From Mechercharimyces sp. CAU 1602 (lineage in GTDB: Bacteria > Bacillota > Bacilli > Thermoactinomycetales > JANTPT01), in NCBI RefSeq assembly GCF_024753565.1, contig NZ_JANTPT010000001.1, positions 558,001-622,000 on the forward strand: 64,000 nt of DNA. The letters run 5' to 3'. Positions 1 through 7,998 of the stretch are shown here, one piece after another. Under the pieces are notes generated by a model that was given only the letters and a program-made list of their open reading frames with translations, had not been told where the DNA came from and made no database searches. The position numbers and the translations under genes were made by a program. Numbering within the stretch: position 1 is the first letter of the stretch; each line of letters starts with the position of its first letter.

Positions 1-306
1 CCTCACCCTATTCAAATCCGCAATTTTTTTCCATACATTTCCGATATGAGTTTCGTTTCTATCAGCGATGATCCAGATGGCATTCATGCATTGGAGAAGA
101 ACATTCCTGCATGGGGTGTCAAGTTAAAAATGGATGTAGATGCGATTCGAGCCCTCGATGTACCGGTAGTTAATGTAGGCCCTTATGGCATGGATGCGCA
201 TAAACAGTGGGAGCGCGTTGAAATTCCATATTCGATGGAAATCGTACCGGAGATGTCGTATCGAATTATTCGCTATTTACTAGAGGATGGGAAGGATCAC
301 GCATGA
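1..306 (+). CDS. rocB: RocB-like M20-family hydrolase, C-terminal fragment
   Basis: The frame is open from the first base, so only the last 101 residues of a larger protein are present and the start lies outside the window. The stretch with FFPYISDMSF, followed by a W-G motif and a conserved NVGPYGMDAHKQWERV region, resembles the C-terminal part of RocB, the M20-type amidohydrolase-like protein of arginine use in Bacillus. In M20 enzymes this region forms the closing part of the catalytic domain. The terC-like gene follows after 31 bases, so the two may be co-transcribed. The family call is from memory; the exact substrate is not established. Confidence 0.6.
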   Translation, partial: PHPIQIRNFFPYISDMSFVSISDDPDGIHALEKNIPAWGVKLKMDVDAIRALDVPVVNVGPYGMDAHKQWERVEIPYSMEIVPEMSYRIIRYLLEDGKDHA

Positions 307-337
307 GGATGTGTGCGGTGGAAGGAAGGGTTAGACG

Positions 338-1012
338 TTGACAGATTTACAGTTTTGGTCTGGATTTATCAATATTATTATTTTGGATCTTGTATTAAGT
401 GGAGATAATGCTGTTGTTATTGGTATGGCATCAAGAAAATTGCCATTGGAACAGCGGAAGAAAGCAATCATATATGGTAGCTTGATAGCGGTTTTTTTGC
501 GAATCACACTTACACTGGTAGCGTTAACATTGTTGTCGATTCCATTATTAAAAACGGTGGGCGGTATCTTGTTGATCTGGATCGCCATTCGCTTACTGGC
601 AGATGAAAGTGAAGATAGTCATATTGGTGCAGGCGGTCCTACCATGAAAAGTGCGATTAAGACAATCATCGTAGCAGATGTTATTATGAGCTTGGATAAC
701 GTTTTGGCGGTGGCAGGTGCTTCCCACGGTAATTTTTATTTGGTTTTATTTGGATTAGCTTTGAGCATTCCGATTCTAATGTGGGGAAGTAAGATGATCG
801 CAGGCATCATCAATCGGTTTCCTTCGATTGAATATATTGGATCGGCAATTTTAGGGTATACAGCAGGTGAATTATTAGTGAGTGATGATTGGTTCAGTAC
901 GTGGTTACGAGAACAGCAGTTTGAAGAGATGAGTTGGATGATCTCAGCTATCCTAGCGATGATCGTGGTTGCTGTCGGCTGGGGTTTAAAGAGAAGAGCG
1001 CGGATGCAATGA
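338..1012 (+). CDS. TerC/YjbE-family membrane protein (likely metal ion exporter)
   Basis: A 224-residue polytopic membrane protein. Two related acidic motifs mark the TerC family: DLVLSGDNAVVIGMA near residue 17 and DVIMSLDNVLAVAG near residue 113, each ending in an acidic-Asn pair inside a membrane helix. Family members in Bacillus (YjbE, YkoY, YceF) are linked to Mn2+ export and metal insertion into exoenzymes; which ion applies here is inferred. The start is TTG with GGAAGGAAGGG just upstream. It sits 31 bases after the RocB-like gene and ends at a strong shared terminator. No yybP-ykoY riboswitch was seen before it, although that switch often precedes family members. Confidence 0.85.
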   Translation: MTDLQFWSGFINIIILDLVLSGDNAVVIGMASRKLPLEQRKKAIIYGSLIAVFLRITLTLVALTLLSIPLLKTVGGILLIWIAIRLLADESEDSHIGAGGPTMKSAIKTIIVADVIMSLDNVLAVAGASHGNFYLVLFGLALSIPILMWGSKMIAGIINRFPSIEYIGSAILGYTAGELLVSDDWFSTWLREQQFEEMSWMISAILAMIVVAVGWGLKRRARMQ

Positions 1013-1020
1013 AATTAAAC

Positions 1021-1055
1021 AAGCCCAACCACCAGAAGGTGATTGGGCTTTCGTT
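1021..1055. terminator. Bidirectional intrinsic terminator
   Basis: A 13-bp stem, AAGCCCAACCACC at 1021-1033 pairing with GGTGATTGGGCTT at 1038-1050 (one mismatch), with an AGAA loop. It lies between the convergent terC-like gene and the metallophosphoesterase gene and can serve both. Confidence 0.85.
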
Positions 1056-1059
1056 ATGA

Positions 1060-1881
1060 TTAAGACTTTTGTAGATGATGAAAGGTGATTTCTGGACGAG
1101 AACGGAGTCGCAGGTTAAATGCGGTCTGTCCTAGCCCCTCACTAATATAAAAGGCACGTTCCTCATGATAATGAAGTCCCTTGATCATTTTTAATTTGGG
1201 TAGTTGTCCCATGCGTCGTAGATGATAGGGACGTGGCCAATGGATTTGTCCACCGTGAAAGTGTCCAGATAGGAGATAGTCGAATGAATGATTCTCCATC
1301 TGCAAAACGATATTAGGATCATGGGTTAACACGAGATTAATCCCATTCTCTTCATCGATGCCGGCGTAAGACTTCTCTGCGTCACTGCGACGAGTATGAT
1401 GATCATCAATGCCGATGATGTTGAGGGTACGGCCATTAATGTTTAAGGTATGATTTTCGTTTTGTAATACCACACATCCATACTGTTCCATGCGCTTACG
1501 GATTTCAGGAATGCGATGAGCAATTTTATAATCATGGTTTCCGAATACAGCATACATGCCGTAACGGGGCTTAAGGGACGCCAGTTCGTCCATATATGCA
1601 AAAAAACGATCTATCATCGGTTCAGTATCCATATAGTCACCGGTTAAGGCAATCAGATCGATCGGCTTTCCATCGGATACGTACTCTTTTAAACTTTGGG
1701 GACTGACCGACAGTCGTTCCATGTGTAGGTCGGACAGGTGTAAGATACGTAAACCCTCTTTATCCAAGGGTCGTTTAACCTTGAGGTCAATATGATTAAC
1801 CTCTGGTCGGTAGGTGTTTAGACGGGCAAATCCCCATAGCGATAAGATCGTCCCAGCTACAATTGACGATAACACAAACAT
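1060..1881 (-). CDS. Membrane-anchored calcineurin-like metallophosphoesterase
   Basis: A YkuE/YaeI-type phosphoesterase of 273 residues. An N-terminal hydrophobic segment (about residues 2-20) would anchor it in the membrane with the catalytic domain outside. The dimetal motifs appear in order: LHLSDLHM, LTGDYMD, FGNHDY, LTHDP and SGHFHGGQ. Relatives act on phosphoesters such as UDP-sugars or lipid headgroups, but the substrate here cannot be read from sequence. ATG at 1881 is preferred: the GAGGGG ribosome site lies 8 bases before it, whereas it overlaps the in-frame GTG at 1890. The gene is monocistronic and convergent with the terC-like gene. Confidence 0.85.
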   Translation of the reverse strand: MFVLSSIVAGTILSLWGFARLNTYRPEVNHIDLKVKRPLDKEGLRILHLSDLHMERLSVSPQSLKEYVSDGKPIDLIALTGDYMDTEPMIDRFFAYMDELASLKPRYGMYAVFGNHDYKIAHRIPEIRKRMEQYGCVVLQNENHTLNINGRTLNIIGIDDHHTRRSDAEKSYAGIDEENGINLVLTHDPNIVLQMENHSFDYLLSGHFHGGQIHWPRPYHLRRMGQLPKLKMIKGLHYHEERAFYISEGLGQTAFNLRLRSRPEITFHHLQKS

Positions 1882-1996
1882 AGGATTCACCCCTCACGAG
1901 TAAATGTATTGCGAAAAAACTCTCCCCCATTATATAGGGAGAGAGAGGATAACGTCCAGTGCAATATATGTCATATTATGCGCTAAAAAGGATGAG

Positions 1997-2068
1997 CTGG
2001 GAAGGCAGGGTTCGAACCTGCGCATGACGGAGTCAAAGTCCGTTGCCTTACCACTTGGCTACTCCCCA
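1997..2068 (-). tRNA. tRNA-Gln (anticodon TTG)
   Basis: A 72-nt cloverleaf on the minus strand. The acceptor arms TGGGGAG and CTTCCCA pair with one G-U, and the anticodon arm has loop CTTTGAC, giving anticodon TTG. The T-arm carries GGTTCGAACC. The 3-prime CCA is not encoded. It stands alone, away from the tRNA cluster at 21 kb. Confidence 0.95.
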
Positions 2069-2289
2069 TTGTTCTCAAGAGATAGGATGAACAAGTATCG
2101 TCCAATTTATCCAAAGATAAAAAGAGTAAATGATGAAGTGAAGAGAATGTGAACGTTATCATCGCGAAGAATAGAACGTGATTTCCAAATTTGCATTAAT
2201 TATTTAGAAAATAAAGAGGAATAATAAATATATTTGTTGAATTATGACTACGAAAAAGATTTTCTTTATATCTGCAGAGGTGGTGGGAG

Positions 2290-3378
2290 TTGGATATTAT
2301 TTCGTTTATGGATGAGATGATAACAGAGGCTGTTTTGATGGATGCTAGCGACATTCATCTAGAGCCTATGCGTGACGGATTGCGTATACGCCAACGTGTA
2401 GATGGGTTATTGATGGAGGTGACTCGGATTTCTCGCAGTGAGGGACAGGCTGTGATATCACGCCTTAAAGTAATGGGGGAGCTTGATATCGGAGAGAAGA
2501 GATTGCCACAAGATGGAGCATGTAAGCTACTGATTACAGGACGAGTGGACAAAGTAGATATACGTCTTTCTACGATGCCTACAGTGTTTGGTGAAAAGGT
2601 CGTGCTACGTCTTCTTCACAGCCGCGCTCACAGTATTCGTTTAACGGATCTGGGCTTAGAGCCACTCCAGCGGAAGCGACTTCATCGTTTAATAACGCAA
2701 CCGCATGGTTTGATTGTAGTAACAGGTCCGACGGGTAGTGGGAAAACAAGTACGCTGTATGCCCTTCTACAGGAGTTAAATCAGACTAAGGTTAATATTG
2801 TTACACTCGAGGATCCAATCGAATGTCAGTTGGATGGGATTAATCAGGTGCAGATTAGGCCCAAGGCTGGGCTTACGTTTTCCTCTGGTTTGCGAGCTCT
2901 GTTGCGCCAGGATCCCAATGTAATGATGGTGGGAGAGATTAGAGATCAGGAGACTGCTGAAATTGCTTTGCGTGCCGCCTTGACAGGACACTTGGTGCTA
3001 ACAACACTACACACCGTAGATACTTGTAGTGCGATTACCCGGTTTTTAGATATGAATATTGCCCCGTATCGTGTTGCGGCTGCGTTAAGTGGGGTGGTGG
3101 CCCAGCGCTTAGTAAGACTTCTTTGCACCATATGTAAGGGCGAAGGGTGTACATCTTGCCACCAGGTGGGGTATCGCGGTCGGAAAGGGATTTTTGAGGT
3201 GCTAAGCATTACAGAGCATTGGCAACGCATGATTGTACAAACCTCATCGCTTTCACAGTTTCGTGAGCGTTTAAGGGAAGAGAGGATTGCTACCTTGGCA
3301 GAGATAGGACAAGCGCGAGTGAAGGCTGAAGAGATTGACCTTCATGAGTTTCACCGGGTGGTGGAAGCCTTTGCTTAG
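2290..3378 (+). CDS. comGA: ComGA competence secretion ATPase
   Basis: GspE/PilB-type traffic ATPase of 362 residues, the cytoplasmic motor that assembles the competence pseudopilus for DNA uptake. Walker A GPTGSGKTSTL is at residues 146-156, the Asp box VTLEDPIE follows, and MVGEIRDQETAEIA is the Walker B region with LTTLHT after it. Near the C-terminus a four-cysteine cluster (CTICKGEGCTSC) matches the zinc site of longer PilB relatives. The start is TTG with AGGTGGTGGGAG upstream. It is the first gene of comGA-GG, which ends at 6445. No clear ComK box (paired A4-N5-T4 motifs) was seen in the AT-rich 220 bases upstream. Confidence 0.95.
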   Translation: MDIISFMDEMITEAVLMDASDIHLEPMRDGLRIRQRVDGLLMEVTRISRSEGQAVISRLKVMGELDIGEKRLPQDGACKLLITGRVDKVDIRLSTMPTVFGEKVVLRLLHSRAHSIRLTDLGLEPLQRKRLHRLITQPHGLIVVTGPTGSGKTSTLYALLQELNQTKVNIVTLEDPIECQLDGINQVQIRPKAGLTFSSGLRALLRQDPNVMMVGEIRDQETAEIALRAALTGHLVLTTLHTVDTCSAITRFLDMNIAPYRVAAALSGVVAQRLVRLLCTICKGEGCTSCHQVGYRGRKGIFEVLSITEHWQRMIVQTSSLSQFRERLREERIATLAEIGQARVKAEEIDLHEFHRVVEAFA

Positions 3379-4417
3379 ATATAGAAGGGAATGGAGTGAT
3401 AATAAGGTAGCTACATTTAGTTTGCATCTATCCGATCTACTGAAAAGCGGCTTTCCATTACTGGCCAGCATTCGTTTATTAGCAGAACAAAAAGTATTGT
3501 CACGAACAGAAGCAGACCGTATCTGTGACCGTTTGCGGGAAGGAGAAGGGATGGCGGAAGTACTGACGTATGAGCGTTTACCCAGCCTCTCCTTGTCTTT
3601 TTTGCGGGCGGCAGAAGAGCACGGAGACTTCGCATTCGGACTGGACCAATGTACTACCTACTATCGGGCGCGGGAAAAGTTGGTGCGCGAGTTGAGACAA
3701 GCATTGCTCTATCCCTCAGTGGTCATGATCTTTGTTGTGAGCGCACTTTTCTTTCTACTATTTATAGTGATTCCTCGTTTTGCCACTCTTTATGATTCGA
3801 TGGGCGTAGAGTTGCCTATCTTTACTCAGATGATGCTCTCTTCTTATACATGGATCCGGACTGGTATAATCTTAATCTCTATATTTTTTCTTTTCTCTTT
3901 ATTCTGCTATTTAACCAGCAGATTTTTCTCTCCCTATCAGCGCAGTCGCTGGTTGGAGGTAGCGATGCGCCTACCTTGGATTCGCTTCTATATTCAACAA
4001 CGGATGACTCACTATTTAGCTATTCAATTAGGCTCATTGTTACGGGCGGGGCTACCGTTGCTGGATGCACTACAGCTTATGTGTCAATTCTCTCCTTGGT
4101 ATCCGCTCTCCATTCGCCTGAAGAAGTTGGAACAGCATTTATTAGCCGGTTATCCCTTACATGAGGCGATCCGTGCTGTAAATCAACATATGTTTTTGTC
4201 GACGCTTCCTCAAATGGTTGCCATAGGAGAACAGACAGGTAAATTGGATGAATCGCTGTTAACTCTAGCAAAAAGCATTGCAACGACGATACAAGAACAT
4301 TCCCAACAGCTAACAAAAAGCTTAGAACCGCTGTTGATATTCATGATTGGAATATGGATTGCTTTTACAGTAATCACGTTGTTTTTACCTATGCTTAAGC
4401 TAATTCAAACGATTTAG
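3371..4417 (+). CDS. comGB: ComGB pseudopilus platform protein
   Basis: Inner-membrane platform of the competence pseudopilus, GspF/PilC family, 348 residues from this start. Two homologous GspF cytoplasmic halves are visible, one near residues 14-120 and one near 215-325, separated and followed by hydrophobic helices (about 115-145, 165-190 and 318-345). ComGA would couple ATP hydrolysis to it. TTG at 3371 is chosen because GGTGGTGG precedes it and because family members begin just before the REWSDNKVATFSLHL segment. It overlaps the comGA stop, consistent with translational coupling. In-frame TTG 3335 and ATG 3344 are alternatives. Confidence 0.9.
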   Translation: MLRYRREWSDNKVATFSLHLSDLLKSGFPLLASIRLLAEQKVLSRTEADRICDRLREGEGMAEVLTYERLPSLSLSFLRAAEEHGDFAFGLDQCTTYYRAREKLVRELRQALLYPSVVMIFVVSALFFLLFIVIPRFATLYDSMGVELPIFTQMMLSSYTWIRTGIILISIFFLFSLFCYLTSRFFSPYQRSRWLEVAMRLPWIRFYIQQRMTHYLAIQLGSLLRAGLPLLDALQLMCQFSPWYPLSIRLKKLEQHLLAGYPLHEAIRAVNQHMFLSTLPQMVAIGEQTGKLDESLLTLAKSIATTIQEHSQQLTKSLEPLLIFMIGIWIAFTVITLFLPMLKLIQTI

Positions 4418-4436
4418 ATGAATAGGGGGAGATAAG

Positions 4437-4775
4437 GTGCAGGCATGGCGAGATGAACGTGGATTTACCTTGATTGAGATGCTGGTTGTTCTCTTTATTA
4501 TTGGAGTGGTGATAGCGATTGCACTCCCTAATTTGATCTCTGCGGGTGAAAAAGCACAGCAGCGTGCGTGTGCGGCTAGTCGTAAAATGATTGGAGCTCA
4601 AGCCGATAACTATTTTTTGGAAATGGGAAAGTATCCAGCCACGGTCGCAGCATTGACTGAGGCACAGTATTTACGTTCTACTCCCACGTGTCCAGCCGGG
4701 GGAAAGTACACAATCGATACAGGGGCAGTAAGTGAAAAGCGTGTTGTTTGTACCAAGCATCCACATAAGGAGTGA
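4437..4775 (+). CDS. comGC: ComGC major competence pseudopilin
   Basis: A 112-residue type IV prepilin-like protein, the main subunit of the pseudopilus. A short basic leader ends at the ComC cleavage site (RGFTLIEM), followed by a hydrophobic helix to about residue 35. Two cysteines near the C-terminus (CPAGG and VVCTK) match the conserved disulfide of ComGC. GTG start, with GGGGGAG seven bases upstream. The gene lies 19 bases after comGB and 6 before comGD, inside one operon. Confidence 0.93.
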   Translation: MQAWRDERGFTLIEMLVVLFIIGVVIAIALPNLISAGEKAQQRACAASRKMIGAQADNYFLEMGKYPATVAALTEAQYLRSTPTCPAGGKYTIDTGAVSEKRVVCTKHPHKE

Positions 4776-4781
4776 ATAGGG

Positions 4782-5216
4782 GTGATACGCAGAACAGAAG
4801 GACATACAGTGATTGAACTATCCATTACACTGCTCGTTGTTGGGACTGTGTTGACAGTGGTATTACCGGCATGGAGCGCATTGGGACAACAAAGTAAGGA
4901 AGGGTTGTTTCTACAGCAATTGGTTTCTGATTTGCGATTTGCACAGCGGGAAGCAGAGAGCAAAGAAGAGGCGGTGTATGTGCAGGTAATCGGGGAAGAG
5001 CGCTACCGTTTGCTACAGGGAGGTAGTCTACTACAAGCTGTACAGTTACCGGGGGGTTATCATTTACAGCACAACTATCCAGAGAAAGGACTTGTTTTTC
5101 ATGCGACCGGCCAGGCTCGGGGTGGGCGGTTTGTGTTGATGTATGGAGAAGAGGCGGTTGCAGAGGTGATTGTGCAGGTTGCCTCGGGACGTCCCAGGGT
5201 GGAACGGATTCCATGA
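4782..5216 (+). CDS. comGD: ComGD minor pseudopilin
   Basis: A 144-residue minor pseudopilin with leader and processing site EGHTVIELS, in which His replaces the usual Phe at position +1. A hydrophobic helix follows to about residue 33, then a beta-rich globular domain like GspH. It contributes to initiation of the competence pseudopilus. The GTG start has AGGAGTGAATAGGG before it. Its TGA stop overlaps the comGE ATG in an ATGA junction. Confidence 0.85.
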   Translation: MIRRTEGHTVIELSITLLVVGTVLTVVLPAWSALGQQSKEGLFLQQLVSDLRFAQREAESKEEAVYVQVIGEERYRLLQGGSLLQAVQLPGGYHLQHNYPEKGLVFHATGQARGGRFVLMYGEEAVAEVIVQVASGRPRVERIP

Positions 5217-5620
5217 AGTTAGGATCGGAGCAAGGTTTTACTTTCGTAGAAGTCGTTACTTCGTTGCTCATTCTTAGTATTGTAGCAGGTGCGGCATTGC
5301 CGATGGTAGTGGAACTGCGTACACAACAACAGAAGCAAGATGAGCGATTTGAAGCGATGCATCACCTGCAAGCGCGACTAGAACAGACTCAACGTGCGAT
5401 GGTGAGGGTTCCTGAGCAGGGGATGGAAGAAAAGGAGAGTAAGTGGACGAAAGGAGTTACGTACCAGGTGATATGGCGAAAAACGCGATACGACAGGTTT
5501 TTGTACAAAGCAGAAGTAAAAGTGACATGGAAAGGCAGACAGGGAGAGAAGCAGACAGTAAGTCGAAGTGCCTTGCAGTATGCTCCTGTGGAGAGCGGGG
5601 TTTCACTTATATTGAAGTGA
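5213..5620 (+). CDS. comGE: ComGE minor pseudopilin
   Basis: A 135-residue minor pseudopilin. After a short leader, the site QGFTFVEVV begins a hydrophobic helix of about 20 residues, followed by a coiled, charged segment and a short beta-rich tail. The start codon overlaps the comGD stop (ATGA). The 3-prime end overlaps the next gene in another frame for roughly 90 bases. The assignment as ComGE rests on operon position plus the prepilin signature, since ComGE proteins diverge strongly in sequence. Confidence 0.8.
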   Translation: MKLGSEQGFTFVEVVTSLLILSIVAGAALPMVVELRTQQQKQDERFEAMHHLQARLEQTQRAMVRVPEQGMEEKESKWTKGVTYQVIWRKTRYDRFLYKAEVKVTWKGRQGEKQTVSRSALQYAPVESGVSLILK

Positions 5621-6057
5621 TTCTGTCGCTATCGTTATTGGCGCTACTTTTGCCGACACTGTTCTCATTAGGATGGATCGTGGAAAAAGAGATGAAGGAG
5701 ATGATGGGTAGGCAGCGGCTGGAGGTGGCATGGGATACTTTTTACGGCGATCTTTATGAGGAGATTGGGGAAGGCAGTGATTTTCGTCTGGATGAAAGAG
5801 GAGATTTTCACTTTGAACTGGGGGATGGAAGAAGGGTGCGTTATCGCCAAGATAGTCGTACTCGGAGCGTTGTTAGGGAAGTGAAGCGAGTGAATGAGTC
5901 GCATTACAAGGGGAGAACAGTGTTGTTACAGGAGGTGTATTATGCGGCTTTTGTTCCGATGCAGGAGGGAGTGTACGTGGATATAGGCTTGCAGAACTGG
6001 ACAGCAGATTTAGAGATAAACACCTTTATTCGCAGTCGGAGGGAGAGGTTGGATTAA
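5527..6057 (+). CDS. comGF: ComGF minor pseudopilin
   Basis: About 176 residues, with the prepilin signature RGFTYIEVILSLSLLALLLP followed by a globular domain. The frame is open from 5443, nested in comGE. ATG 5527 is the start nearest to the signature, giving a leader of about 25 residues that contains three cysteines, unusually long for a pseudopilin. GTG 5443 and ATG 5473 are alternatives. No strong ribosome site precedes any of them, suggesting coupled translation within comGE. Position between comGE and comGG supports ComGF. Confidence 0.75.
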   Translation: MERQTGREADSKSKCLAVCSCGERGFTYIEVILSLSLLALLLPTLFSLGWIVEKEMKEMMGRQRLEVAWDTFYGDLYEEIGEGSDFRLDERGDFHFELGDGRRVRYRQDSRTRSVVREVKRVNESHYKGRTVLLQEVYYAAFVPMQEGVYVDIGLQNWTADLEINTFIRSRRERLD

Positions 6058-6058
6058 G

Positions 6059-6445
6059 GTGCGGAAAGGATGGCACGAGGAAGAAGGGTTTGCGCTTCCC
6101 ACCGCTGTAGCGGTTACATTTATCATATTTTTATTGCTCTCAGCCACGATTGCGCATACCGTTCGCAGTCAGTATAGTACCCGAATCCAGTGGGAAGTGT
6201 ATGCAGCCCAAACAGCGGCGGAAAGTGGAATTGCGAAGATGCAAGCACGGCTTAGAGATCAGCCGCAGTGGCAAGGAAAAGAAGAGTTGCGCTGGAACGA
6301 TGTGGACGTGACGATCACTGTATTTCAGAATGGGAACGGTCAAATAACAATCGTATCCATCGGTCGAGCTAAGCAAGGGGTGAAACAAACCATTCGAGTC
6401 GTGTTGGAAAGTGAAAAATATACGATCATAGAGTGGGAGGGGTAG
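6059..6445 (+). CDS. comGG: ComGG / PilX-like competence pseudopilus protein
   Basis: A 128-residue protein. A short charged leader precedes GFALPTAVAVTFIIFLLLSA, a hydrophobic helix with the pre-pseudopilin-like junction, followed by SQYSTRIQWEVYAAQTAAESG, a pattern common to PilX-type minor pilins, and a small beta domain. GTG start directly after the comGF stop, with GGAGGGAGAGG upstream. It is the last comG gene; a hairpin with a T-tract follows at once. In B. subtilis ComGG is the least conserved member, so the name rests on position and architecture. Confidence 0.78.
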   Translation: MRKGWHEEEGFALPTAVAVTFIIFLLLSATIAHTVRSQYSTRIQWEVYAAQTAAESGIAKMQARLRDQPQWQGKEELRWNDVDVTITVFQNGNGQITIVSIGRAKQGVKQTIRVVLESEKYTIIEWEG

Positions 6446-6471
6446 CAAGCACCCCACCTCTCTTTTTTTCT
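6431..6471 (+). terminator. Intrinsic terminator after comG operon
   Basis: GGGAGGGGT at the end of comGG pairs imperfectly with ACCCCACCTC downstream, followed by a run of seven T. It would end comGA-GG transcription before the regulator gene. Confidence 0.65.
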
Positions 6472-6580
6472 GTTTGAGACGAAGAAGGAGTAATCGTTTC
6501 GAAAAGGTGGAGTGAACAGTTAACGGTTTATTGATTAATGATGTAGAAGCATTTCTGTAATAATTGACGAATAAATCGGT

Positions 6581-6610
6581 CTATTCAATGATAAGTGAAT
6601 AGGGTATAAT
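6581..6610 (+). promoter_or_regulatory. Promoter with inverted repeat for the XRE-TPR regulator
   Basis: A TATAAT hexamer at 6605-6610 lies upstream of the AGAGGAGGAGTAGG ribosome site. A perfect 7-bp inverted repeat, CTATTCA at 6581-6587 and TGAATAG at 6596-6602, covers the expected -35 position and spacer. The placement suggests an operator, possibly for autoregulation by the helix-turn-helix product; that is inference. Confidence 0.5.
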
Positions 6611-6642
6611 AAAAGGAAAAATAGAGTTAGAGGAGGAGTAGG

Positions 6643-7965
6643 ATGGGAGAGTTACATACTAAAGAAGTGGGTGAAATCCTCCGACGAATTCGTAAAGAGA
6701 AAGCGCTACGAATTGAGGATTTGGCAGATGAACATATTTCCTCCGCTACTATAAGCAATATTGAGCGTGGTGTACCTCATGTAATGCTAGAAAAGATCCA
6801 ATATTTGATGGACCTATTAGGAATTGACGAAACGGATCTGAAGCGAATAAAAGAAGGGGTAGAGCAAGAGTGGTCGTTTGTAGAGTTAGAGTTACTCGCA
6901 ATTGAGACCATGAGCGATGTGGATGAAGTAGACGAGGCTTTAAAGAAGCTAAAGGAGTTCCGCAATATCTCCTCGGAACACCCAACGGCGCTTTTAATCT
7001 CGTATATAAAAGGGAAGTGTCTAAACAAAAAAGGGGAGTGGGAGAAAGCGAGGAAAGAGCTTTTAAATGCGATTCGACTCTCTCCTTCACATCCACTAGA
7101 AAATATTGAAGCGTGTGCTTACTGTGAGCTTATGCGCCAGGCATATTATACAAATGATTTGGAACAAGCAGTGCGCTATGCGGAAAAGGGACTAGATGCA
7201 TTTGTACCAGAAGGGAAGCATGAGCATATGTATGATGTGCTCATGGTCAATAAGATTAGTTGTCTCAATCGCCTCAACCGTGTGGGTGAAGCATTTTCGA
7301 TGATAAGCGAAATCTGGTCACGGAAAGAGGAAATTCAAAAGCCATCGTTACTTTTATTGTTGTACTTTTTGCGTGTTAATCTCTTACGAAAGACGGGTCA
7401 TTATGAAGAAGCGATTGAGACTGGACGAGAGGGGATTCGTCGGGCTCGTATGACCAATGAATACGATCGCATTCTTCTTCTCTGGGATTCTCTAGGAAGT
7501 GTTTACCTGCGCTTAAATGATTTGAAAACAGCTGAAGTTTGCTTTGACTTTACGACGATGGTACAAAAGAAAGTTCACATTAAAGATCCATATGTATCTA
7601 CACTTACCAAACATGGAATCCTTTATATGAGAAAAGGGGATTTACCGGGCGCAGAACGGAAGTTGGAGGAAGCTATCTTGCTCGGGAAAAGGTCGAGCGC
7701 ACAGCTGTACCTTATAGATGCCTTAGTTATCATGGGAGATCTACAAAAAGAGAAAGGGAATATTGAACAAGCTATTACCTATTATCGAGAATCACTTGAG
7801 CGAATTGAAGGTTTGGGCCTTAATAAGAAGAAGCACGCAATTCTCTTCCGTCTAGTAAAATGTCTGGAAGGTGGCGACCAGCAAGAATTTCGTGAGCAAT
7901 TGACCAATATGTTTTATGTGCAGAAAGAGATTTCGGGCGATTTTTCTTTTGAAGGTATACTGTAG
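6643..7965 (+). CDS. XRE-family regulator with TPR domain (RRNPP-like)
   Basis: A 440-residue protein. Residues about 8-62 form an XRE helix-turn-helix, with IEDLADEHISSATISNIERG as recognition region. Residues about 105-420 are helical repeats of TPR type, with clear units such as DPYVSTLTKHGILYMRKGDL and SSAQLYLIDALVIMGDLQKE. This is the layout of the RRNPP quorum-sensing receptors (PlcR, NprR, Rap relatives), though no propeptide gene was found beside it. It lies between comGG and aroK, where Bacillus relatives usually have none. A palindrome overlaps its promoter. Targets and any ligand are unknown. Confidence 0.8.
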   Translation: MGELHTKEVGEILRRIRKEKALRIEDLADEHISSATISNIERGVPHVMLEKIQYLMDLLGIDETDLKRIKEGVEQEWSFVELELLAIETMSDVDEVDEALKKLKEFRNISSEHPTALLISYIKGKCLNKKGEWEKARKELLNAIRLSPSHPLENIEACAYCELMRQAYYTNDLEQAVRYAEKGLDAFVPEGKHEHMYDVLMVNKISCLNRLNRVGEAFSMISEIWSRKEEIQKPSLLLLLYFLRVNLLRKTGHYEEAIETGREGIRRARMTNEYDRILLLWDSLGSVYLRLNDLKTAEVCFDFTTMVQKKVHIKDPYVSTLTKHGILYMRKGDLPGAERKLEEAILLGKRSSAQLYLIDALVIMGDLQKEKGNIEQAITYYRESLERIEGLGLNKKKHAILFRLVKCLEGGDQQEFREQLTNMFYVQKEISGDFSFEGIL

Positions 7966-7998
7966 TTGGGTAAGTGAGAAGGCAGGTGGATATGGAGC

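Noticed and set aside
1904-2152. Plus-strand open frame across the tRNA-Gln gene
   Set aside because: It reads through the antisense of a tRNA (typical translation containing GRQGSNLR) and has no ribosome site.
2150-2289. ComK box before comGA
   Set aside because: The region is AT-rich, but no pair of A4-N5-T4 motifs at the expected spacing was found.
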